From positions 277,594,776 through 277,658,775 of the forward strand of contig NC_134710.1 of NCBI RefSeq assembly GCF_043290135.1: a stretch of 64,000 nt of DNA, in the 5' to 3' direction. Below are positions 23,452-36,893 of this stretch, piece by piece. The DNA comes from Rhipicephalus microplus. Taxonomy: Eukaryota; Arthropoda; Arachnida; Ixodida; Ixodidae. Below the pieces are notes generated by a model. It saw only the letters and a list, made by a program, of their open reading frames with translations. It ran no database searches and had not been told where the DNA came from. Within the stretch, counting starts at the first letter, position 1. Each line of letters begins with the position of its first letter. Both the position numbers and the translations under genes were made by a program.

Positions 23452-23635
23452 AAGGTGTCTCATGTGGAGAACGTGAAAAGACTAATCATGCCTCACGCGG
23501 AACCTCGAAAGCCGGGCCAGCCACACGAAGGCCGCGCCGTGTGCCCACCCAGCGGTGAGAAAGAAAGCAGGTCTTTCTGTTTCCACAAAGGCAGCCACTC
23601 AGCCCATCACTGCCAAGCAAGATATTCCAGCGATG
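23452..23635 (+). repeat. 184-bp monomer with a 14-bp deletion
   Basis: GGCCAGCCAC joins directly to ACGAAGG; the intervening 14 bases (TTCGCGCACAAAAC) are missing. The deletion is flanked by short AC direct repeats, which fits slippage or microhomology. It is private to the second 22-mer copy. Confidence 0.9.
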
Positions 23636-25609
23636 AAGGTGTCCCATGTGGAGAACGTGAAAAGACGAAGCCTGCCTCACGCGGAACTTCGAAAGCCGGG
23701 CCAGCCACTTCGCGCACAAAACACGAAGGCATGCCGTGCGCCCACCCAGCGGTGAGAAAGAAAGCAGGTCTTTCTGTTTCCACAAAGGCAGCCATTCAGC
23801 CCATCACTGCCAAGCAAGATATTCCAGTGATCAAGGTGTGCTATGTGGAGAACGTGAAAAGACGAATCTTACCTCACGCGGAACCTCGAAAGCCGGGCCA
23901 GCCACTTCGCGAACAAAACACGATGGCCGCGCCGTGCGCCCACCCAGCGGTGAGAAAGAAAGCAGGTCTTTCTGTTTCCACAAAGGCTGCCGCTCAGCCC
24001 ATCACTGCCAAGCAAGATATTCCAGCGATCAAGGTGTCCCATGTGGAGAACATGAAAAGACGAAGCCTGTCTCACGCGGAACCTAGAAAGCCGGGCCACT
24101 TACTTCGCGCACAAAACACGACGGCCGCGCCGTGCGCCCACCCAGCGGTGAGAAAGAAAGCCGGTGTTTCTGTTTACACAAAGGCTGCCGTTCAGCCCAT
24201 CACTGCCAAGCAAGATATTCCAGGGATCAAGGTGTCTCATGTGGAGAACGTGAAAGACGAAGCCTGCCTCACGCGGAACCTCGAAAGCCGGGCCAGCCAC
24301 TTCGCGAACAAAACATGAAGGCTGCGCCGTGCGCCCACCCAGCGGTGAAAAAAAAGCAGGTCTTTCTGTTTCCACAAAGGCCGCCGCTCAGCCCATCACT
24401 GCCAAGCAAGATATTCCAGCGATCAAGGTGTCCCATGTGGAGAACATTAAAAGACGAAGCCTGCCTCACGCGGAACCTCGAAAGCCGGGCCAGCCACTTC
24501 GCGCACAAAACACGAAGGCCGCGCCGTGCGCCCCCCCCCAGCGGTGAGAAAGAAAGCAGGTCTTTGTTTCCACAAAAACTGCCACTCAGCCCATCACTGC
24601 CAAGCAAGATATTCCAGCGATCAAGGTGTCCCATGTGGAGGACGTGAAAAGACGAAGCCTGCCTCACGCGGAACCTCGAAAGCCGGGCCAGCCACTTCAC
24701 GCACAAAACACGAAGGCCGCGCCGTGCACCCACCCAGCGGTGAGAAAGAAAGCATGTGTTTGTTTCCACAAAGGCTGCCGCTCAGCCCATCACTGTCAAG
24801 CAAGATATTCCAGCGATCAAGGTGTCCCATGTAGAGAACGTGAAAAGACGAAGCCTGCCTCACGCAGAACCTCGAAAGCCGGGCCAGCCACTTCGCGCAC
24901 AAAACACGAAGGCCGTGCCATGCGCCCACCCAGCGGTGAGAAAAAAAGCAGGTCTTTGTGTTTCCACAAAAGCTGCCGCTCAGCCCATCACTGCCAAGCA
25001 AGATATTCCAGCGATCAAGGTGTCCCATGTGGAGAAAATAAAAAGACGAAGCCTGCCTCACGCGGAACCTCGAAAGCCGGGCCAGCCACTTCGCGCACAA
25101 AACACGAAGGCCGCGCCGTGCGCCCACCCAGCGGTGAAAAAGAAAGCAGGTCTTTGTTTCCACAAAGGGTGCCGCTCAGCCCATCACTGCCAAGCAAGAT
25201 ATTCCAGCGATCAAGGTGTCCCATGCGGAGTACGTGAAAAATCGAAGCCTGCCTCACGCGGAACCTCGAAAGCCGGGCCAGCCACTTCGCGCACAAAACA
25301 CGAAGGCCGCGCCGTGCGCCCACCCAGCGGTGAGAAAGAAAGCAGGTCTTTCTGTTTCCACAAAGGCTGCCCCTCAGCCCATCACTGCCAAGCAAGATAT
25401 TGCAGCGATCAAGGTGTCCCATGTGGAGAACGTGAAAAAACGAATCCTGCCTCACGCGGATCCTCAAAAGCCGGGCCAGCCACTTCGCGCACAAAACACG
25501 AAGGCCGCGCCGTGCGCCCACCCAGCGGTGAGAAAGAAAGCAGGTCTTTGTTTTCACAAAGGCTGCCGTTACGCCCATCACTGCCAAGCAAGATATTCTA
25601 GCGATCAAG

Positions 25610-28600
25610 GTGTCCCATGTGGAGAACGTGAAAAGACGAAGCCTGCCTGACGCGGAACCTCGAAAGCCGGGCCAGCCACTTCGCGCACAAAACACGATGG
25701 CCGCGCCGTGCGCCCACCCAGCGGTGAGAAAGAAAGCAGGTATTTCTGTTTCCACAAAGGCTGCCGCTCAGCCCATCACTGCCAAGCAAGGTATTCCAGC
25801 GATCAAGGTGTCCCATGTGGAGAACGTGAAAAAACGAATCCTGCCGCACGCGGAACCTCAAAAGCGGGGCCAGCTACTTCGCACACAAAACACGAAGGTT
25901 GCGCCGTGCGCCCACCCAGCTGTGAGAAAGAGAGCAGGTCTTTCTGTTTCCACAAAGGCTGTCGCTGAGCCCATCATTGCCAAGCAAGATATTCCAGCGA
26001 TGAAGGTGTCCCATGTGGACAACGTGAAAAGACGAAGCCTGCCTTACGCGGAACCTCGAAAGCCGAGCCAGCCACTTCGCGCACAAAACACGAAGGCCGC
26101 GCCGTGCGCCCACCCAGCGGTGAGAAAGAAAGCAGGTCTTTCTGTTTCCACAAAGGCTGCCGCTCAGCCCATCACTGCCAAGCAAGATATTCCAGCGATC
26201 AAGGTGTCCCATGTGGAGAACGTGAAAAGACGAATCCTGCCTCACGCGGAACCTCGAAAGCCGAGCCAGCCACTTCGCGCACAAAACACGAAGGCCGCGC
26301 CGTGCGCCCACCCAGCGGTGAGAAAGAAAGCAGGTTTTTCCGTTTCCACAAAGGCTGCCGCTCAGCCCATCAGTTCCAAGCAAGATATTCCAGCGATCAA
26401 GGTGTCTCATGTGGAGAACGTGAAAAGACTAATCCTGCCTCACGCGGAACCTCGAAAGCCGGGCTAGCCACTTCGCGCACAAAACACGAAGGCCGCGCCG
26501 TGTGCCCACCCAGCGGTGAGAAAGAAAGCAGGTCTTTCTGTTTCCACAAAGGCTGCCGCTCAGCCCATCACTGCCAAGCAAGATATTCCAGCGATCAAGG
26601 TGTCCCATGTGGAGAACATGAAAAGACGAAGCCTGTCTCACGCGGAACCTCGAAAGCCGGGCCAGCCACTTCGCGCACAAAACACGACGGCCGCGCCGTG
26701 CGCCCACCCAGCAGTGAGAAAGAAAGCAGGTCTTTCTGTTTCCACAAAGGCTGCCGCTCATCCCATCACTGCCAAGCAAGATATTCCAGCGATCAAGGTG
26801 TCCCATGTGGAGAACTTGAAAAGACGAAGCCTGCCTCACGCGGAACCTCGAAAGCCGGGCCAGCCACTTCACGCACAAAACACGAAGGCCGCGCCGTGCG
26901 CCCACCCAGCGGTGAGAAAGAAAGCAGGTCTTTGTTTCCACAAAGGCTGCCGCTCAGCCCATCACTGTCAAGAAAGATATTCCAGCGATCAAGGTGTCCC
27001 ATGTGGAGGACGTGAAAAAACGAATCCTGCCTCACGCGGAACCTCAAAAGCCGGGCCAGCCACTTCGCGCACAAAACACGAAGGCCGCGCCGTGCGCCCA
27101 CGCAGCGGTGAGAAAGAAAGCAGGTCTTTCTGTTTCCACAAAAGCAGCCACTCAGCCCATCACTGCCAAGCAAGATATTCCAGCGATGAAGGTGTCCCAT
27201 GTGGAGAACGTGAAAAGACGAAGCCTGCCTCACGCGGAACTTCGAAAGCCGTGCCAGCCACTTCGCGCACAAAACACGAAGGCATGCCGTGCGCCCACCA
27301 AGCGGTGAGAAAGAAAGCACGTCTTTCTGTTTCCACAAAGGCAGCCATTCAGCCCATCACTGCCAAGCAAGATATTCCAGTGATCAAGGTGTCCTATGTG
27401 GAGAACGTGAAAAGACGAATCTTGCCTCACGCGGAACCTCGAAGGCCGGGCCAGCCACTTCGCGCACAAAATACGAAGGCCGCGCCGTGCGCCCACCCAG
27501 CGGTGAGAAAGAAAGCAGGTCTTTCTGTTTCCACAAAGGCTGCCGCTCAGCCCATCACTGCCAAGCAAGATATTCCAGCGATCAAGGTGTCCCATGTGGA
27601 GAACGTGAAAAGACGAATCCTGCCTCACGCGGAACCTCGAAAGCCGGGCCAGCCACTTCGCGCACAAAACATGAAGGCCGCGCCGTGCGCCCACCCAGCG
27701 GTGAGAAAGAAAGCAGGTTTTTCCGTTTCCACAAAGGCTGCCGCTCAGCCCATCAGTTCCAAGCAAGATATTCCAGCGATCAAGGTGTCTCATGTGGAGA
27801 ACGTGAAAAGACTAATCCTGCCTCACGCGGAACCTCGTAAGCCGGGCCAGCCACTTCGCGCACAAAACACGAAGGCCGCGCCGTGTGCCCACCCAGAGGT
27901 GAGAAAGAAAGCAGGTCTTTCTGTTTACACAAAGGCTGCCGTTCAGCCCATCACTGCCAAGCAAGATATTCCAGGGATCAAGGTGTCTCATGTGGAGAAC
28001 GTGAAAGACGAAGCCTGCCTCACGCGGAACCTCGAAAGCCGGGCCAGCCACTTCGTGAACAAAACATGAAGGCCGCGCCGTGCGCCCACCCAGCGGTGAA
28101 AAAAAAGCAGGTCTTTCTGTTTCCACAAAGGCCGCCGCTCAGCCCATCACTGCCAAGCAAGATATTCCAGCGATCAAGGTGTCGCATGTGGAGAACATTA
28201 AAAGACGAAGCCTGCCTCACGCGGAACCTCGAAAGCCGGGCCAGCCACTTCGCGCACAAAACACGAAGGCCGCGCCGTGCGCCCCCACCCCCCAGCGGTG
28301 AGAAAGAAAGCAGGTCTTTGTTTCCACAAAAACTGCCACTCAGCCCATCACTGCCAAGCAAGATATTCCAGCGATCAAGGTGTCCCATGTGGAGGACGTG
28401 AAAAGACGAAGCCTGCCTCACGTGGAACCTCGAAAGCCGGGCCAGCCACTTCACGCACAAAACACGAAGGCCGCGCCGTGCACCCACCCAGCGGTGAGAA
28501 AGAAAGCAGGTGTTTGTTTCCACAAAGGCTGCCGCTCAGCCCATCACTGTCAAGCAAGATATTCCAGCGATCAAGGTGTCCCATGTGGAGAACGTGAAAA

Positions 28601-29295
28601 GACGAAGCCTGCCTCACGCAGAACCTCGAAAGCCGGGCCAGCCACTTCGCGCACAAAACACGAAGGCCGCGCCATGCGCCCACCCAGCGGTGAGAAAAAA
28701 AGCAGGTCTTTGTGTTTCCACAAAAGCTGCCGCTCAGCCCATCACTGCCAAGCAAGATATTCCAGCGATCAAGGTGTCCCATGTGGAGAAAATGAAAAGA
28801 CGAAGCCTGCCTCACGCGGAACCTCGAAAGCCGGGCCAGCCACTTCGCGCACAGAACACGAAGGCCGCGCCGTGCGCCCACCCAGCGGTGAAAAAGAAAG
28901 CAGGTCTTTGTTTCCACAAAGGGTGCCGCTCAGCCCATCACTGCCAAGCAAGATATTCCAGCGATCAAGGTGTCCCATGTGGAGTACGTGAAAAATCGAA
29001 GCCTGCCTCACGCGGAACCTCGAAAGCCGGGCCAGCCACTTCGCGCACAAAACACGAAGGCCGCGCCGTGCGCCCACCCAGCGGTGAGAAAGAAAGCAGG
29101 TCTTTCTGTTTCCACAAAGGCTGCCGCTCAGCCCATCACTGCCAAGCAAGATATTCCAGCGATCAAGGTGTCCCATGTGGAGAACGTGAAAAAACGAATC
29201 CTGCCTCACGCGGATCCTCAAAAGCCGGGCCAGCCACTTCGCGCACAAAACACGAAGGCCGCGCCGTGCGCCCACCCAGCGGTGAGAAAGAAAGC
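25610..29295 (+). repeat. 22-mer higher-order repeat, copy 3 (rearranged)
   Basis: The first 1.1 kb follows copy 2 at a constant 4,336-bp offset, including the GGGCTAGCC change. Near 26710 about two monomers are missing, together with the expected poly-C unit, and the sequence jumps to the GCAGTGAG unit equivalent to about 22775. From about 28.0 to 29.29 kb it aligns to the 24.2-25.5 kb module at offset 3,751, then 3,754 after the poly-C unit. Its own poly-C unit is interrupted (C5-A-C6, 28281-28293 region). Confidence 0.82.
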
Positions 29296-29908
29296 AGGTC
29301 TTTCTGTTTCCACAAAGGCAGTCACTCAGCCCATCACTGCCAAGCAAGATATTCCAGCGATCAAGGTGTCCCATGTGGAGAACATGAAAAGACGAAGCCT
29401 GCCTGACGCGGAACCTCGAAAGCCGGGCCAGCCACTTCGCGAACAAAACACGATGACCGCGCCGTGCGCCCACCCAGCGATGAGAAAGAAAGCAGGTCTT
29501 TCTGTTTCCACAAAGGCTGCCGCTCAGCCCATCACTGCCAAGCAAGATATTCCAGCGATCAAGGTGTCCCATGTGGAGAACATGAAAAGACGAAGCCTGT
29601 CTCACGCGGAACCTCGAAAGCCGGGCCAGCCACTTCGCGCACAAAACACGACGGCCGCGCCGTGCGCCCACCCAGCGGTGAGAAAGAAAGCCGGTCTTTC
29701 TGTTTACACAAAGGCTGCCGTTCAGCCCATCACTGCCAAGCAAGATATTCCAGGGATCAAGGTGTCTCATGTGGAGAACGTGAAAGACGAAGCCTGCCTC
29801 ACGCGGAACCTCGAAAGCCGGGCCAGCCACTTCGCGAACAAAACACGAAGGCCGCGCCGTGCGCCCACCCAGCGGTGAAAAAGAAAGCAGGTCTTTCTGT
29901 TTCCACAA
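28769..29908 (-). other. Reverse-strand repeat-derived open frame, 379 codons
   Basis: This is the longest open frame I note on the reverse strand. It reads repeat blocks with HLDRWNILLGSDGLSGSLCG and KTCFLSHRWVGARRGLRVLC. It shows that the repeat is also open on the opposite strand. Being antisense to equally open forward frames, it is more likely a compositional consequence than a gene. Confidence 0.1.
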
Positions 29909-31760
29909 AGGCCGCCGCTCAGCCCATCACTGCCAAGCAAGATATTCCAGCGATCAAGGTGTCCCATGTGGAGAACATTAAAAGACGAAGCCTGCCTCAC
30001 GCGGAACCTCGAAAGCCGGGCCAGCCACTTCGCGCACAAAACACGAAGGCCGCGCCGTGCGCCCCTCCCCAGCGGTGAGAAAGAAAGCAGGTCTTTGTTT
30101 CCACAAAAACTGCCACTCAGCCCATCACTGCCAAGCAAGATATTCCAGCGATCAAGGTGTCCCATGTGGAGAACGTGAAAAAACGAATCCTGCCTCACGC
30201 GCAACCTCAAAAGCCGGGCCAGCCACTTCGCGCACAAAACACGAAGGCCGCGCCGTGCGCCCACCCAGCGGTGAGAAAGAAAGCAGGTCTTTGTTTCCAC
30301 AAAGGCTGCCGTTCAGCCCATCACTGCCAAGCAAGATATTCCAGGGATCAAGGTGTCTCATGTGGAGAACTTGAAAGACGAAGCCTGCCTCACGCGGAAC
30401 CTCGAAAGCCGGGCCAGCCACTTCGTGAACAAAACACGAAGGCCGCGCCGTGCGCCCACCCAGTGGTGAGAAAGAAAGCAGGTCTTTCTGTTTCCACAAA
30501 GGCAGCCACTCAGCCCATCACTGCCAAGCAAGATATTCCAGCGATCAAGGTGTCCCATGTGGAGAACGTGAAAAGACGAAGCCTGCCTGACGCGGAACCT
30601 CGAAAGCCGGGCCAGCCACTTCGCGAACAAAACACGATGACCGCGCCGTGCGCCCACCCAGCGGTGAGAAAGAAAGCAGGTCTTTCTGTTTCCACAAAGG
30701 CTGCCGCTCAGCCCATCACTGCCAAGCAAGATATTCCAGCGATCAAGGTGTCCCATGTGGAGAACATGAAAAGACGAAGCCTGTCTCACGCGGAACCTCG
30801 AAAGCCGGGCCAGCCACTTCGCGCACAAAACACGACGGCCGCGCCGTGCGCCCACCCAGCGGTGAGAAAGAAAGCCGGTCTTTCTGTTTACACAAAGGCT
30901 GCCATTCAGCCCATCACTGCCAAGCAAGATATTCCAGGGATCAAGGTGTCTCATGTGGAGAACGTGAAAGACGAAGCCTGCCTCACGCGGAACCTCGAAA
31001 GCCGGGCCAGCCACTTCGCGAACAAAACACGAAGGCCGCGCCGTGCGCCCACCCAGCGGTGAAAAAGAAAGCAGGTCTTTCTGTTTCCACAAAGGCCGCC
31101 GCTCAGCCCATCACTGCCAAGCAAGATATTCCAGCGATCAAGGTGTCCCATGTGGAGAACATTAAAAGACGAAGCCTGCCTCACGCGGAACCTCGAAAGC
31201 CGGGCCAGCACTTCGCGCACAAAACACGAAGACCGCGCCGTGCGCCCCCCCCCCAGCGGTGAGAAAGAAAGCAGGTCTTTGTTTCCACAAAAACTGCCAC
31301 TCAGCCCATCACTGCCAAGCAAGATATTCCAGCGATCAAGGTGTCCCATGTGGAGAGCGTGAAAAAACGAATCCTGCCCTACGCGGAACCTCAAAAGCCG
31401 GGCCAGCCACTTCGCGCACAAAACACGAAGGCCGCGCCGTGCGCCCACCCAGCGGTGAGAAAGAAAGCAGGTCTTTGTTTTCACAAAGGCTGCCGTTCAG
31501 CCCATCACTGCCAAGCAAGATATTCCAGAGATCAAGGTGTCCCATGTGGAGAACTTGAAAAACGAAGCCTGCCTCACGCGGAACCTCGAAAGCCGGGCCA
31601 GCCACTTCGCGCACAAAACACGACGGCCGCGCCGTGCGCCCACCCAGCGGTGAGAAAGAAAGCTGGTCTTTCTGTTTACACAAAGGCTGCCGTTCAGCCC
31701 ATCACTGCCAAGCAAGATATTCCAGGGATCAAGGTGTCTCATGTGGAGAACGTGAAAGAC
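29296..31760 (+). repeat. 6-mer higher-order repeat (1,184 bp), tandem copies
   Basis: Bases from about 29.3 to 30.34 kb match 30.48-31.52 kb at a constant 1,184-bp offset (six monomers). A shortened continuation follows at 788 bp (four monomers), as seen by comparing 30951-31092 with 31739-31880. A one-base loss (GGCCAGCACTTCG at about 31205) and poly-C differences account for the small offset changes. Confidence 0.8.
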
Positions 31761-34700
31761 GAAGCCTGCCTCACGCGGAACCTCGAAAGCCGGGCCAGCC
31801 ACTTCGCGAACAAAACACGAAGGCCGCGCCGTGCGCCCACCCAGCGGTGAAAAAGAAAGCAGGTCTTTCTGTTTCCACAAAGGCCGCCGCTCAGCCCATC
31901 ACTGCCAAGCAAGATATTCCAGCGATCAAGGTGTCCCATGTGGAGAACATTAAAAGACGAAGCCTGCCTCACGCGGAACCTCGAAAGCCGGGCCAGCCAC
32001 TTCGCGCACAAAACACGAAGGCCGCGCCGTCCGCCCCCCCCCCAGCGGTGAGAAAGAAAGCAGGTCTTTGTTTCCACAAAAACTGCCACTCAGCCCATCA
32101 CTGCCAAGCAAGATATTCCAGCGATCAAGGTGTCCCATGTGGAGAACGTGAAAAAACGAATCCTGCCCTACGCGGAACCTCAAAAGCCGGGCCAGCCACT
32201 TCGCGCACAAAACACGAAGGCCGCGCCGTGCGCCCACCCAGCGGTGAGAAAGAAAGCAGGTCTTTGTTTTCACAAAGGCTGCCGTTCAGCCCATCACTGC
32301 CAAGCAAGATATTCCAGAGATCAAGGTGTCCCATGTGGAGAACTTGAAAAACGAAGCCTGCCTCACGCGGAACCTCGAAAGCCGGGCCAGCCACTTCGTG
32401 AACAAAACACGAAGGCCGCGCCGTGCGCCCACCCAGCAGTGAGAAAGAAAGCAGGTCTTTCTGTTTCCACAAAGGCTGCCGCTCATCCCATCACTGCCAA
32501 GCAAGATATTCCAGCGATCAAGGTGTCCCATGTGAAGAACGTGAAAAGACGAAGCCTGCCTCACGCGGAACCTCGAAAGCCGGGCCAGCCACTTCACGCA
32601 CAAAACACGAAGGCCGCGCCGTGCGCCCACCTAGTGGTGAGAAAGAAAGCAGGTCTTTGTTTCCACAAAGGCTGCCGCTCAGCCCATCACTGTCAAGCAA
32701 GATATTCCAGCGATCAAGGTTTCCCATGTGGAGAACGTGAAAAAACGAATCCTGCCTCACGCGGAACCTCAAAAGCCGGGCCAGCCGTTTCGCGCACAAA
32801 ACACGAAGGCCGCGCCGTGCGCCCACCCAGCGGTGAGAAAGAAAGCAGGTCTTTGTTTTCACAAAGGCTGCCGTTCAGCCCATCACTGCCAAGCAAGATA
32901 TTCTAGCGATCAAGGTGTCCCATGTGGAGAACGTGAAAAGACGAAGCCTGCCTGACGCGGAAACTCGAAAGCCGGGCCAGCCACTTCGCGCACAAAACAC
33001 GATGGCCACGCCGTGCGCCCACCCAGCGGTGAGAAAGAAAGCAGGTCTTTCTGTTTCCACAAAGGCTGCCGCTCAGCCCATCACTGCCAAGCAAGATATT
33101 CCAGCGATCAAGGTGTCCCATGTGGAGAACATGAAAAGACGAAGCCTGTCTTACGCGGAACCTCGAAAGCCGGGCCAGCCACTTCGCGCACAAAACACGA
33201 TGGCCGCGCCGTGCGCCCACCCAGCGGTGAGAAAGAAAGCCGGTCTTTCTGTTTACACAAAGGCTGCCGTTCAGCCCATCACTGCCAAGCAAGATATTCC
33301 AGGGATCAAGGTGTCTCATGTGGAGAACGTGAAAGACGAAGCCTGCCTCACGCGGAACCTCGAAAGCCGGGCCAGCCACTTCGCGAACAAAACACGAAGG
33401 CCGCGCCGTGCGCCCACCCAGCGGTGAAAAAGAAAGCAGGTCTTTCTGTTTCCACAAAGGCCGCCGCTCAGCCCATCACTGCCAAGCAAGATATTCCAGC
33501 GATCAAGGTGTCCCATGTGGAGAACATTAAAAGACGAAGCCTGCCTCACGCGGAACCTCGAAAGCCGGGCCAGCCACTTCGCGCACAAAACACGAAGGCC
33601 GCGCCGTGCGCCCCCCCCAGCGGTGAGAAAGAAAGCAGGTCTTTGTTTCCACAAAAACTGCCACTGAGCCCATCACTGCCAAGCAAGATATTCCAGCGAT
33701 CAAGGTGTCCCATGTGGAGAACGTGAAAAAACGAATCCTGCCCTACGCGGAACCTCAAAAGCCGGGCCAGCCACTTCGCGCACAAAACACGAAGGCCGCG
33801 CCGTGCGCCCACCCAGCGGTGAGAAAGAAAGCAGGTCTTTGTTTTCACAAAGGCTGCCGTTCAGCCCATCACTGCCAAGCAAGATATTCCAGAGATCAAG
33901 GTGTCCCATGTGGAGAACTTGAAAAACGAAGCCTGCCTCACGCGGAACCTCGAAAGCCGGGCCAGCCACTTCGTGAACAAAACACGAAGGCTGCGCCGTG
34001 CGCCCACCCAGCAGTGAGAAAGAAAGCAGGTCTTTCTGTTTCCACAAAGGCTGCCGCTCATCCCATCACTGCCAAGCAAGATATTCCAGCGATCAAGGTG
34101 TCCCATGTGAAGAACGTGAAAAGACGAAGCCTGCCTCACGCGGAACCTCGAAAGCCGGGCCAGCCACTTAACGCACAAAACACGAAGGCCGCGCCGTGCG
34201 CCCACCCAGCGGTGAGAAAGAAAGCAGGTCTTTGTTTCCACAAAGGCTGCCGCTCAGCCCATCACTGTCAAGCAAGATATTCCAGCGATCAAGGTTTCCC
34301 ATGTGGAGAACGTGAAAAAACGAATCCTGCCTCACGCGGAACCTCGAAAGCCGGGCCAGCCACTTCGCGCACAAAACACGAAGGCCGCGCCGTGCGCCCA
34401 CCCAGCGGTGAGAAAGAAAGCAGGTCTTTGTTTTCACAAAGGCTGCCGTTCAGCCAATCACTGCCAAGCAAGATATTCTAGCGATCAAGGTGTCCCATGT
34501 GGAGAACGTGAAAAGACGAAGCCTGCCTGACGCGGAACCTCGAAAGCCGGGCCAGCCACTTCGCGCACAAAACACGATGGCCGCGCCGTGCGCCCACCCA
34601 GCGGTGAGAAAGAAAGCAGGTATTTCTGTTTCCACAAAGGCTGCCGCTCAGCCCATCACTGCCAAGCAAGATATTCCAGCGATCAAGGTGTCCCATGTGG

Positions 34701-36893
34701 AGAACGTGAAAAAACGAATCCTGCCGCACGCGGAACCTCAAAAGCCGGGCCAGCTACTTCGCACACAAAACACGAAGGTCGCGCCGTGCGCCCACCCGGC
34801 TGTGAGAAAGAGAGCAGGTCTTTCTGTTTCCACAAAGGCTGTCGCTGAGCCCATCATTGCCAAGCAAGATATTCCAGCGATGAAGGTGTCCCATGTGGAC
34901 AACGTGAAAAGACGAAGCCTGCCTCACGCGGAACCTCGAAAGCCGAGCCAGCCACTTCGCGCACAAAACACGAAGGCCGCGCCGTGCGCCCACCCAGCGG
35001 TGAGAAAGAAAGCAGGTCTTTCTGTTTCCACAAAGGCAGCCACTCAGCCCATCACTGCCAAGGAAGATATTCCAGCGATCAAGGTGTCCCATGTGGAGAA
35101 CGTGAAAAGACGAAGCCTGCCTCACGCGGAACCTCGAAGGCCGGGCCAGCCACTTCGCGCACAAAATACGAAGGAAGCGCCGTGCGCCCACCCAGCGGTG
35201 AGAAAGAAAGCAGGTCTTTGTGTTTCCACAAAGGCTGCCGCTCAGCCCATCACTGCCAAGCAAGATATTCCAGCGATCAAGGTGTCCCATGTGGAGAACG
35301 TGAAAAGACGAATCCTGCCTCACGCGGAACCTCGAAAGCCGGGCCAGCCACTTCGCGCACAAAACACGAAGGCCGCGCCGTGCGCCCACCCAGCGGTGAG
35401 AAAGAAAGCAGGTTCTTCCGTTTCCACAAAGGCTGCCGCTCAGCCCATCAGTTCCAAGCAAGATATTCCAGCGATCAAGGTGTCTCATGTGGAGAACGTG
35501 AAAAGACTAATCCTGCCTCACGCGGAACCTCGAAAGCCGGGCCAGCCACTTCGCGCACAAAACACGAAGGCCGCGCCGTGTGCCCATCCAGCGGTGAGAA
35601 AGAAATCAGGTCTTTCTGTTTCCACAAAGGCAGCCACTCAGCCCATCACTGCCAAGCAAGATATTATAGCGATGAAGGTGTGCCATGTGGAGAACGTGAA
35701 AAGACGAAGGCTGCCTCACGCGGAACTTCGAAAGCCGGGCCAGCCACTTCGCGCACAAAACACGAAGGCATGCCGTGCGCCCACCCAGCTGTGAGTAAGA
35801 AAGCAGGTCTTTCTGTTTCCACAAAGGCAGCCATTCAGCCCATCACTGCCAAGCAAGATATTCCAGTGATCAAGGTGTCCCATGTGGAGAACGTGAAAAG
35901 ACGAATCTTGCCTCACGCGGAACCTCGAAAGCCGGGCCAGCCACTTCGCGAACAAAACACGATGGCCGCGCCGTGCGCCCACCCAGCGGTGAGAAAGAAA
36001 GCAGGTCTTTCTGTTTCCACAAAGGCTGCCGCTCAGCCCATCACTGCCAAGCAAGATATTCCAGCGATCAAGGTGTCCCATGTGGAGAACATGAAAAGAC
36101 GAAGCCTGTCTCACGCGGAACCTAGAAAGCCGGGCCAGCCACTTCGCGCACAAAACACGACGGCCGCGCCGTGCGCCCACCCAGCGGTGAGAAAGAAAGC
36201 CGGTCTTTCTGTTTACACAAAGGCTGCCGTTCAGCCCATCACTGCCAAGCAAGATATTCCAGGGATAAAGGTGTCTCATGTGGAGAACGTGAAAGACGAA
36301 GCCTGCCTCACGCGGAACCTCGAAAGCCGGGCCAGCCACTTCGCGAACAAAACACGAAGGCCGCGCCGTGCGCCCACCCAGCGGTGAAAAAGAAAGCAGG
36401 TCTTTCTGTTTCCACAAAGGCCGCCGCTCAGCCCATCACTGCCAAGCAAGATATTCCAGCGATCAAGGTGTCCCATGTGGAGAACATTAGAAGACGAAGC
36501 CTGCCTCACGCGGAACCTCGAAAGCCGGGCCAGCCACTTCGCGCACAAAACACGAAGGCCGCGCCGTGCGCCCCCCCCCCCCCCAGCGGTGAGAAAGAAA
36601 GCAGGTCTTTGTTTCCACAAAAACTGCCACTTAGCCCATCACTGCCAAGCAAGATATTCCAGCGATCAAGGTGTCCCATGTGGAGAACGTGAAAAAACGA
36701 ATCCTGCCTCACGCGGAACCTCAAAAGCCGGGCCAGCCACTTCGCGCACAAAACACGAAGGCCGCGCCGTGCGCCCACCCAGCGGTGAGAAAGAAAGCAG
36801 GTCTTTGTTTTCACAAAGGCTGTCGTTCAGCCCATCACTGCCAAGCAAGATATTCTAGAGATCAAGGTGTCCCATGTGGAGAAATTGAAAGAC
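31761..36893 (+). repeat. 26-mer higher-order repeat (~5.13 kb), copy 1
   Basis: Base 31761 aligns with 36894, so the two units are directly adjacent. The offset is 5,133 bp at first, 5,136 bp after the poly-C units at 32034 and 37167 (C10 then CAGC, against C10 then TCCAGC), and 5,133 bp again after C14 (36571) against C11 (41707). An 8-mer duplication is nested inside: about 31.7-33.05 kb matches 33.28-34.62 kb at 1,577, then 1,575 bp. Homology with the third 26-mer at 57575 is also evident. Confidence 0.88.
36571..36584 (+). repeat. Poly-C tract, C14
   Basis: A pure run of 14 C. Its equivalents have 11 C at 41707-41717 (next 26-mer) and 11 C at 57255-57265 (displaced duplication). Confidence 0.95.

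Larger units (their letters stand above)
22180..24318 (+). other. Repeat-derived open frame, 712 codons (probably not a gene)
   Basis: Lies inside 22-mer copy 2 and starts after the GGGCTAGCC stop at about 22125. The 14-bp deletion at 23452-23635 moves the reading into the second forward frame; because that frame is also stop-free, translation continues. This shows that a frameshift does not close the reading frame in this repeat. Confidence 0.13.
21274..25609 (+). repeat. 22-mer higher-order repeat, copy 2 (4,336 bp)
   Basis: This copy differs from copy 1 in length through a longer poly-C run (C13 at 22565-22577 against C10) and a 14-bp deletion in the monomer at 23452-23635, which together account for 4,336 against 4,347 bp. 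It also has GCCGGGCTAGCC at about 22125, which introduces a stop into the main forward frame; the change is shared with copy 3 and absent from copy 1. Confidence 0.87.

Noticed and set aside
28769..29908. Reverse-strand genes
   Set aside because: Long reverse frames occur in every segment and mirror the repeat period; no start context, domain or frame conservation supports them.
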